Shown here one piece after another: positions 54,101 to 62,036 of a stretch of DNA of 64,000 nt. Origin of the DNA: Curtobacterium sp. S6 (GTDB taxonomy: Bacteria; Actinomycetota; Actinomycetes; Actinomycetales; Micrococcaceae); contig NZ_KL537415.1 of the NCBI RefSeq assembly GCF_000710345.2, forward strand, positions 102,433 to 166,432, written 5' to 3'. Both the position numbers and the translations under genes were made by a program. The first letter of the stretch is position 1, and each line of letters starts with the position of its first letter. The notes under the pieces are model-generated. The model was not told the DNA's origin. It searched no databases and saw only the letters and a list, made by a program, of their open reading frames with translations.

Positions 54101-55395
54101 TCGGACCGGCCCTTGTCGAAGAACACACCCAGGGTCATATCGGCCGGTCCGCAGTGCACCGCGGCCTGAACCACGAGGTTACGGGCGAGCGCGAGCGCGC
54201 CGTCGCGCTGCCCCACGATCCCGATGACGCCGGCGTCCGTCAGATCCGCCATCACGGGAACCTGCGGCAACCGACTCTCGGAGAGGGCGTCCTTGACCTC
54301 GTCGGGAACGGTCGAAATTCCCGATTTGTCGATCTCGGGACTCCAGGGGATGTCTCCCGTACCGATGTAAAGGGCCATGAAGTCTTCGGCCGACTCGCGG
54401 CGTTGCCACATTTCGGTGCTCGGCAGGGCCGGTCGGCGAAGGACGAGCGACGGGTCGGGGATGATCTCCCGACGTCGTGCTGCTTCCTTGACCCCCGCGG
54501 TCAGGATCTTTTCCCTGAATTCCTGGAGGGCCTTCTTAAAGCGTTCGGCTTCTTCCTCGAGCCCCTTCTTGCGACGGTGCCGCTGTTCGACCCACATGCC
54601 GATAGCCATCACGGGGCTCAGGAGCGCAAACAACGCGAATCTCGCGTTTCCCATCACGAAGACCATGGCCACCGCCAGGATCAACGGCGCGATCACGGTC
54701 GCCCAGCTGAATTTGCTCGCGTTGGGTACGTCCTTGTGGACCGGCGGCTTGACCGGCTCCGGACCCTTCGGCGCCCCGGGGCGCGGGGGCCTGTTGAACG
54801 GCGCGGTCCGTGCCGGGGTGAGGTTCGGCAGGGTTCCGGCCGCGGGCGCGGTGGGCTCGTTCATGCTCGGTCGGAAGACGACGGTGCAGCCCCCGGCCTG
54901 GACGGAGGTCGCTTCGGTGATCTCCCGACCTTCCTCCGGGACTTTCGATCCGCCGACCAGGGTCCCGTTGGTGGACCCGGAGTCCAGAATTTTGAGCCCT
55001 TTGCCCGTGCGCTCGACCCGGAAGTGTTCCCAGGAGGCGCTGTCGGTGGGAAGGACGACGTCGGCCTGCGGGGACCGGCCGATGATCATCTGGCGGTGAT
55101 TCGGCACCGCGACCACGGCGCCCGTGGTGATCCCGTCGCTGACGCCCGCCGTCCAGTCCTTGATCCTGGAGGGCTTGGTCGTCGGCGTGAGAGAGATTCG
55201 TGAGCCTTCCAGCAGGTTCAGCTCAGAGAGGCGCGAGGTGGGGGAGATGGGCTCGTGATCCAGGTACGCGGACTGTGCCTCGTCGATCGCGGGAGCGCCG
55301 GCCTCACGGAGGAGTTCCGAAACCGTGGTGGTCTCGCGCCAGTGATCGACCTCCACGCTTCGGTGGAAATCGGCCAATTCGATGAGCAGTCGCAT
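51103..55395 (-). CDS. EccC/EssC-type T7SS ATPase with N-terminal ubiquitin-like and FHA domains
   Basis: 1430 aa. Residues ~1-75 look ubiquitin-like (SELL...LDHEPISPTSRLSELNL). The FHA domain is ~94-175 with IIGRSPQADVVL and DSGSTNGTLV (phospho-threonine reader). TM helices are ~231-249 and ~252-270. Three FtsK/SpoIIIE ATPase modules follow: D1 Walker A GTTGSGKS (~res 650) with DEF Walker B; D2 GIPGSGTTTT (~987), where the Walker A Lys is replaced; D3 GPARSGKST (~1251). It drives WXG100 and RHS export. Such FHA-fused EccC relatives occur in Streptomyces and other actinobacteria. The gene has no EccB, EccD or mycosin neighbour here. Confidence 0.9.
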   Translation of the reverse strand: MRLLIELADFHRSVEVDHWRETTTVSELLREAGAPAIDEAQSAYLDHEPISPTSRLSELNLLEGSRISLTPTTKPSRIKDWTAGVSDGITTGAVVAVPNHRQMIIGRSPQADVVLPTDSASWEHFRVERTGKGLKILDSGSTNGTLVGGSKVPEEGREITEATSVQAGGCTVVFRPSMNEPTAPAAGTLPNLTPARTAPFNRPPRPGAPKGPEPVKPPVHKDVPNASKFSWATVIAPLILAVAMVFVMGNARFALFALLSPVMAIGMWVEQRHRRKKGLEEEAERFKKALQEFREKILTAGVKEAARRREIIPDPSLVLRRPALPSTEMWQRRESAEDFMALYIGTGDIPWSPEIDKSGISTVPDEVKDALSESRLPQVPVMADLTDAGVIGIVGQRDGALALARNLVVQAAVHCGPADMTLGVFFDKGRSDDWSWTSWLPHTRQAGSPTGQRWISDDQDTSSAMLRQLRQGIDTFLTPSVMVVIDSEVLTEGRDAPARSLLGYGRSMTQARTLRPEERKHRVPGVVIATSEEQLPASCNYVVHVENDASATMTEPGDRKTVDDLVLSGIDLEAARRAAMNLAHYDDPELVIPGASLPSLVRLPELMDLAHPTAADIRQTWADARGFATEIGVGDNGTYSIDLVKDGPHGLVGGTTGSGKSEFLRSMVAGLAARHDPTRLNFILIDFKGGAAFTACERLPHTIGTISNLDEQLADRALRSLEAEMERRQRVFAAAGEGIDNLPAYLATNPEEPMPRLLLVVDEFAMLAKDFPDVLDSLVSVAAVGRTLGVHMILATQRPAGVVNDDILANTNMRVALRVQSKEDSTNVIGVPEAAAISRSQLGRAYVKLGQDDITPVQTALVTGRTEATEKTSVGIRDVSEFGVPALPEAPAKQGGNESNDLDVLIDAITEASDDLGYSDPLKVWPEALGRRVPLQGFATGEHEGAVPEVGSVEGTMVSVALADEPDRQRQIPAGWDMSQGNLMLIGIPGSGTTTTMMSIALTLASSASPEELEFLILDMGSRDLEPLERMPHTVAYVGTGSGAKEKQARFLRHLMEEIQRRRAHPGRYPKAVVFLDGFATLKDEFSDFVGADLLSFFYRAYAEGPSLGLYFVVSTSRAKGTPSAMEEVSLQRWVYQLADHYDYASLGVKGTNIPASVSGRCVDVNVLSQMHVATPQCGIFEAIDRVVSQWPDAKAKEDVIGQLPDVLPVSSVAGEPSFSGMPWKIPIGVREHDLATSELEFYDGEHGLIVGPARSGKSTLLLAIAESVRKLGGGGEHIPAVWGVCSRRSPLVDADLDKVAVGPDEVPALIASLRIERGPVLLLIDDAERFDDTDKSISSLVETDHPGLCIIAAGRSNDLRTMYSHWTRSVRKSRSGIILQPNVDLDGEFFGATLPRRAPVALTKGRGYAFAGGDMSLVQAMSPDDMTTD

Positions 55396-55441
55396 GGTGG
55401 GTTTACCTTCTCTTCGGCCGAGGCCGCGGGGTCACGGGGTT

Positions 55442-56731
55442 CTACCGAGTCGTTGCGGAGAACCAGGTGAGGGTCTGGTCGGAAGATTCTTCGGGTCGAA
55501 GGCCCAGTTGCTGGGTCGAGGAATGCACGGGGAGCACCGGGTCGGTCGCGGCGTCCTTGTGGGAGAAGTCCAGGGAAGATCCGGCGAGACCATCCGATGG
55601 CCCGAGGGTGAGTTTGCGCAGGTTGTCGGCGACATCCTTGGGCGCGGCGCTGCCACCCCGAGAAATGCCGTTCACGAGGGCCACCACGGCGTCGTGGCTC
55701 CGCGAATCCGCCTGCTGGGCAACCTTGGAAAACTCTTGGTCTTCCGTGAGGTTCTTGGCCTGAGGATCCTGCGAGAGCACGCGGACACCATTGAGGAACG
55801 CCGACATCGCTCGCCCGTGGCCGTCGCTGGCCAACGAGGCGGAGTCGAAGGAATTCGTGCCGATGGTCATCAGATCACCCGAGGGACTACCGTCTTTCTC
55901 CTTCAGGGTCTTCTGAAATTCCGGGCTGGTGGCTTCGGGCGTCATCACGATCGGCGCGTTGACCTTGGCTTGCTGCAATGCGGCGACGAGGGCGGCCTCG
56001 GTCGAGGCATCGGCGCTGACGACCACCGAGTCGGCGGAGGTTTGCGTCTGGTCCTTTGGATTGGTCTTGTCGGCAACCTTCCGGGCGACCTGTTGGACGT
56101 CGTCTCCTGCCTTGTAGGAGATCGTGTCCGCGTACTGGACGCCCTGGGGCGCGTGGCCGTCTCCATCGATCAACACGGGTTTGTTGTGCGAGTCGAGGGC
56201 CTTCTGCACGCCCTGAGTGGTGTCAGATGCTGACGGAGCCAACGACCAGACGTTATCGCGCGATCCGTCGGTCGGGGAATACGGCTGGATGACCGGGATA
56301 CCGCTGTCGCGGGCTTCGTCGAGCCCGGACGCCGTGTGGTCGCCACTCGTGGCCATCACGATGCCCGAGACCCCTTGCTCGGAGAGCTTGTGAACCGCGT
56401 CCTTGGCCCCGTCGGAGGTTCCGTTATCGTTCTCGGTGACGAGCTCGACCTCGGTGCCGCCCATCTGGAAGCGGTGTTGGGCGACGCGGGCTCCCTGCGC
56501 GGCGTCGGCCCATTCCGAGCCTTCCGCCGCGTTGCTACCGAGGGTCTCGATCACACCGATCTTGGCCTTCTGCGAGACCTTTTCGGCGGACAACGCCACC
56601 GGAACCGTCACGGCGACCGCTTGGTCCTGCTCCTGCTCTTGGTTGGTCTTGACCAGCACGAGCGTGGTGGCGATACCGACGATCAGCACCAGGGCGACCG
56701 CGGAAATCCAGATCAGCGCCTTCTTGCTCAT
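55442..56731 (-). CDS. Membrane-anchored type-I periplasmic-binding-like protein of T7SS locus
   Basis: 429 aa. It has one N-terminal signal-anchor (res ~5-28; no lipobox Cys), then an extracellular type-I periplasmic-binding fold like LivJ or receptor domains: GVIETLGSNAAEG, VSGIVMATSGDHTASG, GIPVIQPYSPTDG, TIGTNSFDSASLAS. A C-terminal 100-residue helical part follows. ABC permeases are absent nearby. It overlaps the upstream lipoprotein gene by ATGA and is 46 bp ahead of EccC, so is co-made with the secretion ATPase. It may sense an extracellular ligand. Confidence 0.75.
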   Translation of the reverse strand: MSKKALIWISAVALVLIVGIATTLVLVKTNQEQEQDQAVAVTVPVALSAEKVSQKAKIGVIETLGSNAAEGSEWADAAQGARVAQHRFQMGGTEVELVTENDNGTSDGAKDAVHKLSEQGVSGIVMATSGDHTASGLDEARDSGIPVIQPYSPTDGSRDNVWSLAPSASDTTQGVQKALDSHNKPVLIDGDGHAPQGVQYADTISYKAGDDVQQVARKVADKTNPKDQTQTSADSVVVSADASTEAALVAALQQAKVNAPIVMTPEATSPEFQKTLKEKDGSPSGDLMTIGTNSFDSASLASDGHGRAMSAFLNGVRVLSQDPQAKNLTEDQEFSKVAQQADSRSHDAVVALVNGISRGGSAAPKDVADNLRKLTLGPSDGLAGSSLDFSHKDAATDPVLPVHSSTQQLGLRPEESSDQTLTWFSATTR

Positions 56732-59700
56732 TTCTCCACCTCACCGATGTGGAAGCTGTAGAGGGACTTGACCGCCACACCGTTGGGTTCATCTAGATGG
56801 AACCCCTTCATAGTGGACAGCTTGTCCAACGACGCCTTGAACTGGGCCTGCCGCAATTGAAGCCCGTCGATATCCTGGCTCCGCACGTTGGCGAAACCTT
56901 CGGCATTCTGTTCGGCGAGCGCCAACTGGTAATCCGCGGACCCGGCCCTGGCCGAGCTCGTGGCCATGGCGCCCAGGAGACCGGATCCGTTGACGCGCCG
57001 GTCACCGAGGTCGAGAAGGAGGTCATTCATGTCGTTGGCCAGCAACGTCGAGGATCCGGCGAGGTCGCGGGTCGCGGCCGAGGTGCGCTCGTTCAACCCC
57101 TGCAGGGAGCCCTGAGTCTGCTGGTCAACACTGGTCTGCAGGGCGTTTCCTTGCCCGGCAAGTTGCTTACGCTGTTCCTCCACGGTTCCGTTCGCCGTGC
57201 CGACTACTGAGGTGGCCGTGTTGGACAGTCCCGCCACGGAATTGCCGAAGGAGTTCACGACCGCTTGGCTGCTTTCCTGGCCCTGTTTCGAGATCACGCG
57301 CGTCTGCTCGTCCATCATGGAGGAGATCTGCTGGGCGGTCTTGTCGGAGGTGTCCTTGAAGGCCTTCTTCACGGATTCTTTGACCTCGGTTTGTGTCTCC
57401 TTGATCTCGTCGAGATCTCCTGAAAGTGCGCCGGTCTGTTCCTTCAATCCGCTGACGGCCCCCTTGAGTTTGCCGACCTGATCGCCGATGGCGCCGCCTT
57501 GAGACAGCGCTAAACTCAGGTCCTCTCGCTTGTCCCCGACGTCATCGGATTGAGCTTTCACTGCCTCGATCTTGTCCTGAAAATCAGCGATCTTTCCACC
57601 GATGAATTGGGCGCTATTTGGGTCCGTCTCGTTAATGATCTGATCCCACTGTGTGGCCTGATTCTCAAGCCGAGCGTCCATTGGCTTTTCCGGAACCGTC
57701 GGTTCGGTATCAACCATCGGCTTGACCTCGACGGCCTGCCCCTGTGCCTGCGCGGTCGGAGTCACAGGAGCGTCTGAGGACTCCTCCGATTTCGGAGATT
57801 CCGAGGTCGACCCGTTCGACGGTTGCTTGTCGCTCGGCTGAGACGATGCTTCGGAAGGGGTCGGAGTGGGATTTTCGGTCGGCGAGGCGGACGCCGTAGG
57901 CTCCGGCGGCGCAGCGGCAGCAGCCGACTTATCGCAGGTCCCGTTGTTGACGTATTTCAACAACTGGGCCACCTGCTCCTTGCTCAGCTTGCCATCTTGG
58001 GCAATCCCATCGTCCTGGAGTGCACAAATCTGTTCGGCCAGCGCCTTATTTTGCGCCTGCATCGTGCCGTTGGCCGCAGCACCGTCGCCGGCGGCGCCGA
58101 TCTCTTGCCTGGCCTGAACCGCGGTCTGATGAATCTCGTCCAGGGATTTCTTGAGTTTGTCCACGTCGATGGAAAGGTCTTTTGTAGATTCCTTCAAACG
58201 ACCGTTGGAGGCATCGAAATCCTGTAAAGCTTTGGCAACATCAGGGTTAATAGGCCCCGGGGGTAGTTTCTCGAGAGCTGCCTCCAACTCACCGATATTG
58301 GCGTTGACCTTGCCGAGGCTCTCGTTGGCCTTGCGCACCCCTTCAGGCTGCAGGGAATCGATGACCTTCGTGCTTTCGTCGACCGTCCCCAGCAGGGAGG
58401 CCGTGACCACCGAGGATGAGCTATACAGCGAGCACGTCAGGGACCCCACCTTGCAGTTTTCCGCGTTCGGCTTCTCCGGACCCACCAGGGTCTTCAGCGA
58501 CGCGGAAAGTTCCTTCTGACATCCCTCATTCGCCTTGGCGTAGCCCTGCAAAAAGCCCGAGAGCTGAATCAGGGACGAATACACCGTCGACCCGCCCTGG
58601 GGTTGCGGGATCTGCGCGTTGCAGGTTTCTCCGCTGAAATCCATCGCGGGCGCGGAGCCCGAGGTGTCCCCGAGCATCGAGTCCAGGGCCTTGACGGTTT
58701 GGCTCAGTTGCTCCGTCATGGCCGACTTATTGTCCTTGGCGGCCTGGTCCAGATCACCGCTCAGGGTGTCCACCTGCTCCGAGAGACCCTTCATGGTGTC
58801 GGTCAGTCGTTGATTGCTCTTGGACAGGTCCTCGGAGGCCGTCTTGCCCAGGGTCTCGGAGTTTGCATCCAGGTTGTTCCGGACGTCGCTGATCTGGGTT
58901 CCGGCGTCGTTGAGCGTCTGCTGCGTCTCGGAGGCAAGTTTCATGGTGCGCTGCAACAGCGCCATTTCGGTGGAATCGTTATTGTTGAACGCCGACGTCA
59001 GGACGCCGTCGGTCGAGAGATTATTCGAGAACCCCGGCTGAACGCCCACATCGAAGTTCGGGGCGTGAAAGTCCTTGGCGTCCAGGTTCAGCTGCATGGT
59101 GGTGCTCGCCCCCGAGGAGGGCGGGGCCAGAATCGAGGCCCACTGCACCACGGTCTTGCCGTCCTTGGTCGAGCTCACGATGCCGTTGGTCCCGTCGGCC
59201 TTGTTGTCGGGATCGGTCGCGTCGCCGACCACCTGATTGGGCGAGACACCGTCGAGCTCGGTCGAACCGGAAACGCTCATCGGGATCCCCACCAGCGCCT
59301 GCTTGCTGTGCTTGGTGCCCCCGGCGTCGTAACTGACCTCTTGCGGGGCCACGCTCAGGTTCTCGACCGTGAGGTTGATGTGAACCTTCCCGGAGTACCC
59401 ATCCAAGTCCTTGAGGTTCGACCCCGACTGATCGTCACCCGTTGTGTAGTTGGTCGTGATTCGCACGGGAAGATCATTGACGACGTCGCGGGTCTCGTAC
59501 CGCGAATCTTTGCTTTCGGACTTCCCCGAGTCTGAGTTGGCGAAGATATTATTGCTCGCCACGGATGACACTGATGCATCGCTTCCCAATTGAACATTCA
59601 CGGACTGCAGAACGTTCGTGGGGTCATCGACGGCGTTCTGTTCCTCGCCGCAAGAAGTCAACAGAAGCGCGGCGATCATCCCGCCACTGAGAGCGGCGAA

Positions 59701-59763
59701 CAGCCGCCGGGGATAGCGATTCTTCCAGGATGAACGTGGGGGCGCTGACGATGATTTGGTCAT
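56728..59763 (-). CDS. Large coiled-coil lipoprotein, EsaA/YhgE-ectodomain-like
   Basis: 1011 aa. The signal peptide ends in a lipobox LLTSC (lipidated Cys38). A beta-rich N-terminal domain of ~250 residues is followed by long coiled coils (res ~270-600 and ~740-980) with Cys pairs (ETCNAQIPQ, KVGSLTCSLY). A Pro/Ser/Thr-rich spacer lies around residue 620-690. Extracellular coiled-coil proteins of the YhgE/Pip/EsaA class are part of type VII systems of Firmicutes, where EsaA has membrane helices; this one has none and is lipid-anchored. Same-operon position with EccC suggests an EsaA-like role. No sequence proof. ATG 59763 follows GAGGAA. Confidence 0.7.
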   Translation of the reverse strand: MTKSSSAPPRSSWKNRYPRRLFAALSGGMIAALLLTSCGEEQNAVDDPTNVLQSVNVQLGSDASVSSVASNNIFANSDSGKSESKDSRYETRDVVNDLPVRITTNYTTGDDQSGSNLKDLDGYSGKVHINLTVENLSVAPQEVSYDAGGTKHSKQALVGIPMSVSGSTELDGVSPNQVVGDATDPDNKADGTNGIVSSTKDGKTVVQWASILAPPSSGASTTMQLNLDAKDFHAPNFDVGVQPGFSNNLSTDGVLTSAFNNNDSTEMALLQRTMKLASETQQTLNDAGTQISDVRNNLDANSETLGKTASEDLSKSNQRLTDTMKGLSEQVDTLSGDLDQAAKDNKSAMTEQLSQTVKALDSMLGDTSGSAPAMDFSGETCNAQIPQPQGGSTVYSSLIQLSGFLQGYAKANEGCQKELSASLKTLVGPEKPNAENCKVGSLTCSLYSSSSVVTASLLGTVDESTKVIDSLQPEGVRKANESLGKVNANIGELEAALEKLPPGPINPDVAKALQDFDASNGRLKESTKDLSIDVDKLKKSLDEIHQTAVQARQEIGAAGDGAAANGTMQAQNKALAEQICALQDDGIAQDGKLSKEQVAQLLKYVNNGTCDKSAAAAAPPEPTASASPTENPTPTPSEASSQPSDKQPSNGSTSESPKSEESSDAPVTPTAQAQGQAVEVKPMVDTEPTVPEKPMDARLENQATQWDQIINETDPNSAQFIGGKIADFQDKIEAVKAQSDDVGDKREDLSLALSQGGAIGDQVGKLKGAVSGLKEQTGALSGDLDEIKETQTEVKESVKKAFKDTSDKTAQQISSMMDEQTRVISKQGQESSQAVVNSFGNSVAGLSNTATSVVGTANGTVEEQRKQLAGQGNALQTSVDQQTQGSLQGLNERTSAATRDLAGSSTLLANDMNDLLLDLGDRRVNGSGLLGAMATSSARAGSADYQLALAEQNAEGFANVRSQDIDGLQLRQAQFKASLDKLSTMKGFHLDEPNGVAVKSLYSFHIGEVEK

Positions 59764-60333
59764 GGTGGTTCCTCGACGATGCAGGGTGAGAGCCAAACTA
59801 GTCTAAGGCCCCGCATCAGAAAACCATGGGCAAAGCAATATATTTCAATAGTCCATATTTGAATGGAGCAGACCTCGAATTGCATTCCCTTGCGACTAAA
59901 AGGATCTGCCGAAAAATTGCTTTACGAATAAAGTAATCAACTCTTTATTGTGAAGCTCAGCCGTGTCCCACGCGCCACCCCGGAGAGGATCTCGCGCAGC
60001 ACACCACCCCACACCACACCGCCACGAGCCTCCACCCCGAGGAGGCCCCGTCGCCGCGAGGGCCGTCGCCGCTCAGAATCACAAGAATCTCCGGCTGGTC
60101 CATGCCCCACTCATCCCCAGTAGTGCACAAAGTTATCCACAGGAGTGGAAAACCAGTCCCCTTCCCACGGGCCGCCGGCGCACTCAACCCCGTCATTCCG
60201 GGAAAAACCATCATCCACAGGGTTATTAACAGGTGTGGAGTTACAGCCCTGTAGTTATTAACAGCTGTGGGTAACTCCTGTGGATAACTGCGGTCAGCCG
60301 CAGGAATCGTGTAATCACAAAAAATGCGAAAGC
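59764..60333. other. 570-bp gene-free region with AT-rich block and DnaA boxes
   Basis: No gene was recognised. 59815-59955 is AT-rich, with direct repeats ATATTTSAAT (59840, 59855) and a 7-bp inverted repeat AATAAAG...CTTTATT (59927-59949). 59960-60120 is GC-rich without clear features. 60133-60287 holds the DnaA boxes listed separately. Confidence 0.7.
60133..60287. other. Cluster of DnaA boxes
   Basis: Perfect TTATCCACA boxes lie at 60133-60141 (+) and 60279-60287 (as TGTGGATAA, -). Near matches are TCATCCACA (60211), TTATTAACA (60223 and 60255) and TGTGGGTAA (60266). Six sites in 155 bp next to an AT-rich stretch look like a replication-initiator binding region. No dnaA or dnaN is in the window. 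Confidence 0.6.
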
Positions 60334-61158
60334 CTACCTGCTGGGCCCGCTCCCCCGCCGTGGCCGGGATTGCCGATGTGTGGTCACGTCGAATAGCAGC
60401 GCGATGACCGCTCCCACCACGAGTCCGCCCACATGCGCCTGCCACGCAATGCCGGGCACGATGAAACCGAAGACGAGGTTGATACCCACCAGAACCAAGA
60501 GTCCACGGGTGTCTCCCCCGCGGAATCGCGTCCACGCGAAGAGGGCTCCAAAGAGGCCGAAGACGCCGCCCGAAGCGCCCACCACGAGGGTGTACGGGCT
60601 CGCCAACAGGTACACGGCCGCGGAGCCGCCGATGATCGACAGCAGGTACACGACCAAGAACCGCCACCTTCCCATCCGCGGTTCCAACGCCGCGCCAAAG
60701 ATGTACAGCGTGTACATGTTCAGCCCGATGTGCAGGAGATTGCCCGGGGAATGGACAAAACCGCTGGTGAGCATCCGCCAAGGCTGCACCTCGGTCAAAA
60801 CCGGCGCGTAGGCCAGATGGTTCAGGACCAACTGCCGAGGTAGAACCCACTGGGCCACGAAGACCAGCACGGTCACCGCGATGAGCGTCCACGTCATCGC
60901 GAGTCCCGAGGCACCGGGAAGGAAAGAACTACGTCCGCCACCACCGCCTTGCTGGTTCTGCTGAACCTCACGCACGCAATCGACGCACTGCACGCCGACC
61001 GGAACCTGCACCTGACACTCGGGGCACACGGGTCGATGGCAGCGAGCGCAGGTCACGTAGGAGACCCGGTCGGGGTGTCTCGGGCAAACGGGCCGTCCGT
61101 TGGGCTCCCCGCCGGCGGACGCGTCTCGCTGTCCGTACCGGGGCGGTTCCTGATCCAT
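60334..61158 (-). CDS. Rhomboid-family intramembrane serine protease with N-terminal zinc-binding (B-box-like) domain
   Basis: 274 aa. An N-terminal cytosolic Cys/His cluster (CPRH...CARCHRPVCPEC...CVDC, res ~25-62) probably binds zinc. The rhomboid core has six TM segments: HIGLNMYTLY, the catalytic Ser in VGASGGVFG, and the catalytic His in WQAHVGG. This form is typical of actinobacteria next to ppiA near the origin. It starts at ATG 61158, followed by DQEPPRYGQ. It faces the DnaA-box region. Confidence 0.9.
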   Translation of the reverse strand: MDQEPPRYGQRDASAGGEPNGRPVCPRHPDRVSYVTCARCHRPVCPECQVQVPVGVQCVDCVREVQQNQQGGGGGRSSFLPGASGLAMTWTLIAVTVLVFVAQWVLPRQLVLNHLAYAPVLTEVQPWRMLTSGFVHSPGNLLHIGLNMYTLYIFGAALEPRMGRWRFLVVYLLSIIGGSAAVYLLASPYTLVVGASGGVFGLFGALFAWTRFRGGDTRGLLVLVGINLVFGFIVPGIAWQAHVGGLVVGAVIALLFDVTTHRQSRPRRGSGPSR

Positions 61159-61193
61159 GGGTTGTCTCCTCGTTTGTGACGCAGTAAAGGTGA

Positions 61194-61235
61194 GTTTAAA
61201 AATGAGGCCCCACCGCGGAGCGGAAGGGCCTCATT
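61194..61235 (-). terminator. Terminator of ppiA
   Basis: AATGAGGCCC...GGGCCTCATT stem followed on the minus strand by TTTTTAAA, just past the ppiA stop. Confidence 0.8.
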
Positions 61236-61279
61236 CGGGTGGGATCGGTGAGTGATCCCGAAGGTGACGCGGACGCGTC

Positions 61280-61828
61280 TTAGAGCTGTTCGATATCGAT
61301 GCTCTTCATGACGATGTCCTCGACGGGACGGTCCATCATGCCGGTGGCCACGCCCTCGATCTCGTCGACGACCTTCTTGGAGTCGTCGTCCGCAACCTCA
61401 CCGAAGATGGTGTGCTTGCCCTGAAGCCAGGTGGTGGGAACCGTGGTGATGAAGAACTGGGAACCGTTGGTGCCCCGGCCGTTCTGGATGCCGGCGTTGG
61501 CCATGGCCAACATGTAGGGCTCGTTGAAGTTCAGGTCCGGGCTGATCTCGTCGTCGAACTGGTAACCCGGGCCGCCGATGCCCTGTCCGAGGGGGTCGCC
61601 GCCCTGAATCATGAAGTCTCGAATGATGCGGTGGAAGATCACGCCGTCGTACAACGGGGTGGTCTTCTTCTCGCCCGTCTTGGGGTCGGTCCACTCCTGG
61701 GATCCGTCGGCAAGACCGATGAAGTTCTTGACGGTCTTGGGCGCATGGTTGCCAAACAGGTTGACCACGATGTCGCCGTGGTTCGTGTGAATGGTCGCTT
61801 TTGCAGTGGGAATCGCAGTCATGTCCAT
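61280..61828 (-). CDS. ppiA: Peptidyl-prolyl cis-trans isomerase, cyclophilin type
   Basis: 182 aa, cytosolic cyclophilin. Family motifs are APKTVKNFIGLADG, VIFHRIIRDFMIQGGDP (active-site Arg/Phe), and NGSQFFITT with the Gln/Phe of the active site, plus TWLQGKHTIFGEV (Trp/His). It catalyses X-Pro isomerisation in folding. The start is ATG 61828 or 61822; neither has a strong ribosome site (GGGAAAA lies upstream). Own terminator follows. Neighbour of rhomboid, as in many actinobacteria near the origin. Confidence 0.92.
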   Translation of the reverse strand: MDMTAIPTAKATIHTNHGDIVVNLFGNHAPKTVKNFIGLADGSQEWTDPKTGEKKTTPLYDGVIFHRIIRDFMIQGGDPLGQGIGGPGYQFDDEISPDLNFNEPYMLAMANAGIQNGRGTNGSQFFITTVPTTWLQGKHTIFGEVADDDSKKVVDEIEGVATGMMDRPVEDIVMKSIDIEQL

Positions 61829-62036
61829 TATTTTCCCATGAGGGCGCCCACCTCCCAAGAGCGTTCCGCCTTCAGTGAAAACACGGGGGCGACTCGCCCG
61901 AAGGGTGGGGACACCGTACTGCTCATTACATATCCTGGGAGAGGACTAAAACTGACTCGGTAAAAACTGCCCGTCTCTTCGACGGGTGGCGTTGGCAGAG
62001 ATGCTGTCTGCGCACCGGTCCACGAGGAGGTAACTC

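Noticed and set aside
51103-59763. Complete ESX-type secretion locus
   Set aside because: EccB, EccD, EccE and mycosin are not in the window, so the locus is described as lean or partial.
59957-60892. Long minus-strand open frame across the DnaA-box region and rhomboid gene
   Set aside because: It overlaps rhomboid in another frame, has Arg/Gly/Pro-rich low-complexity translation and no ribosome site. Shadow frame.
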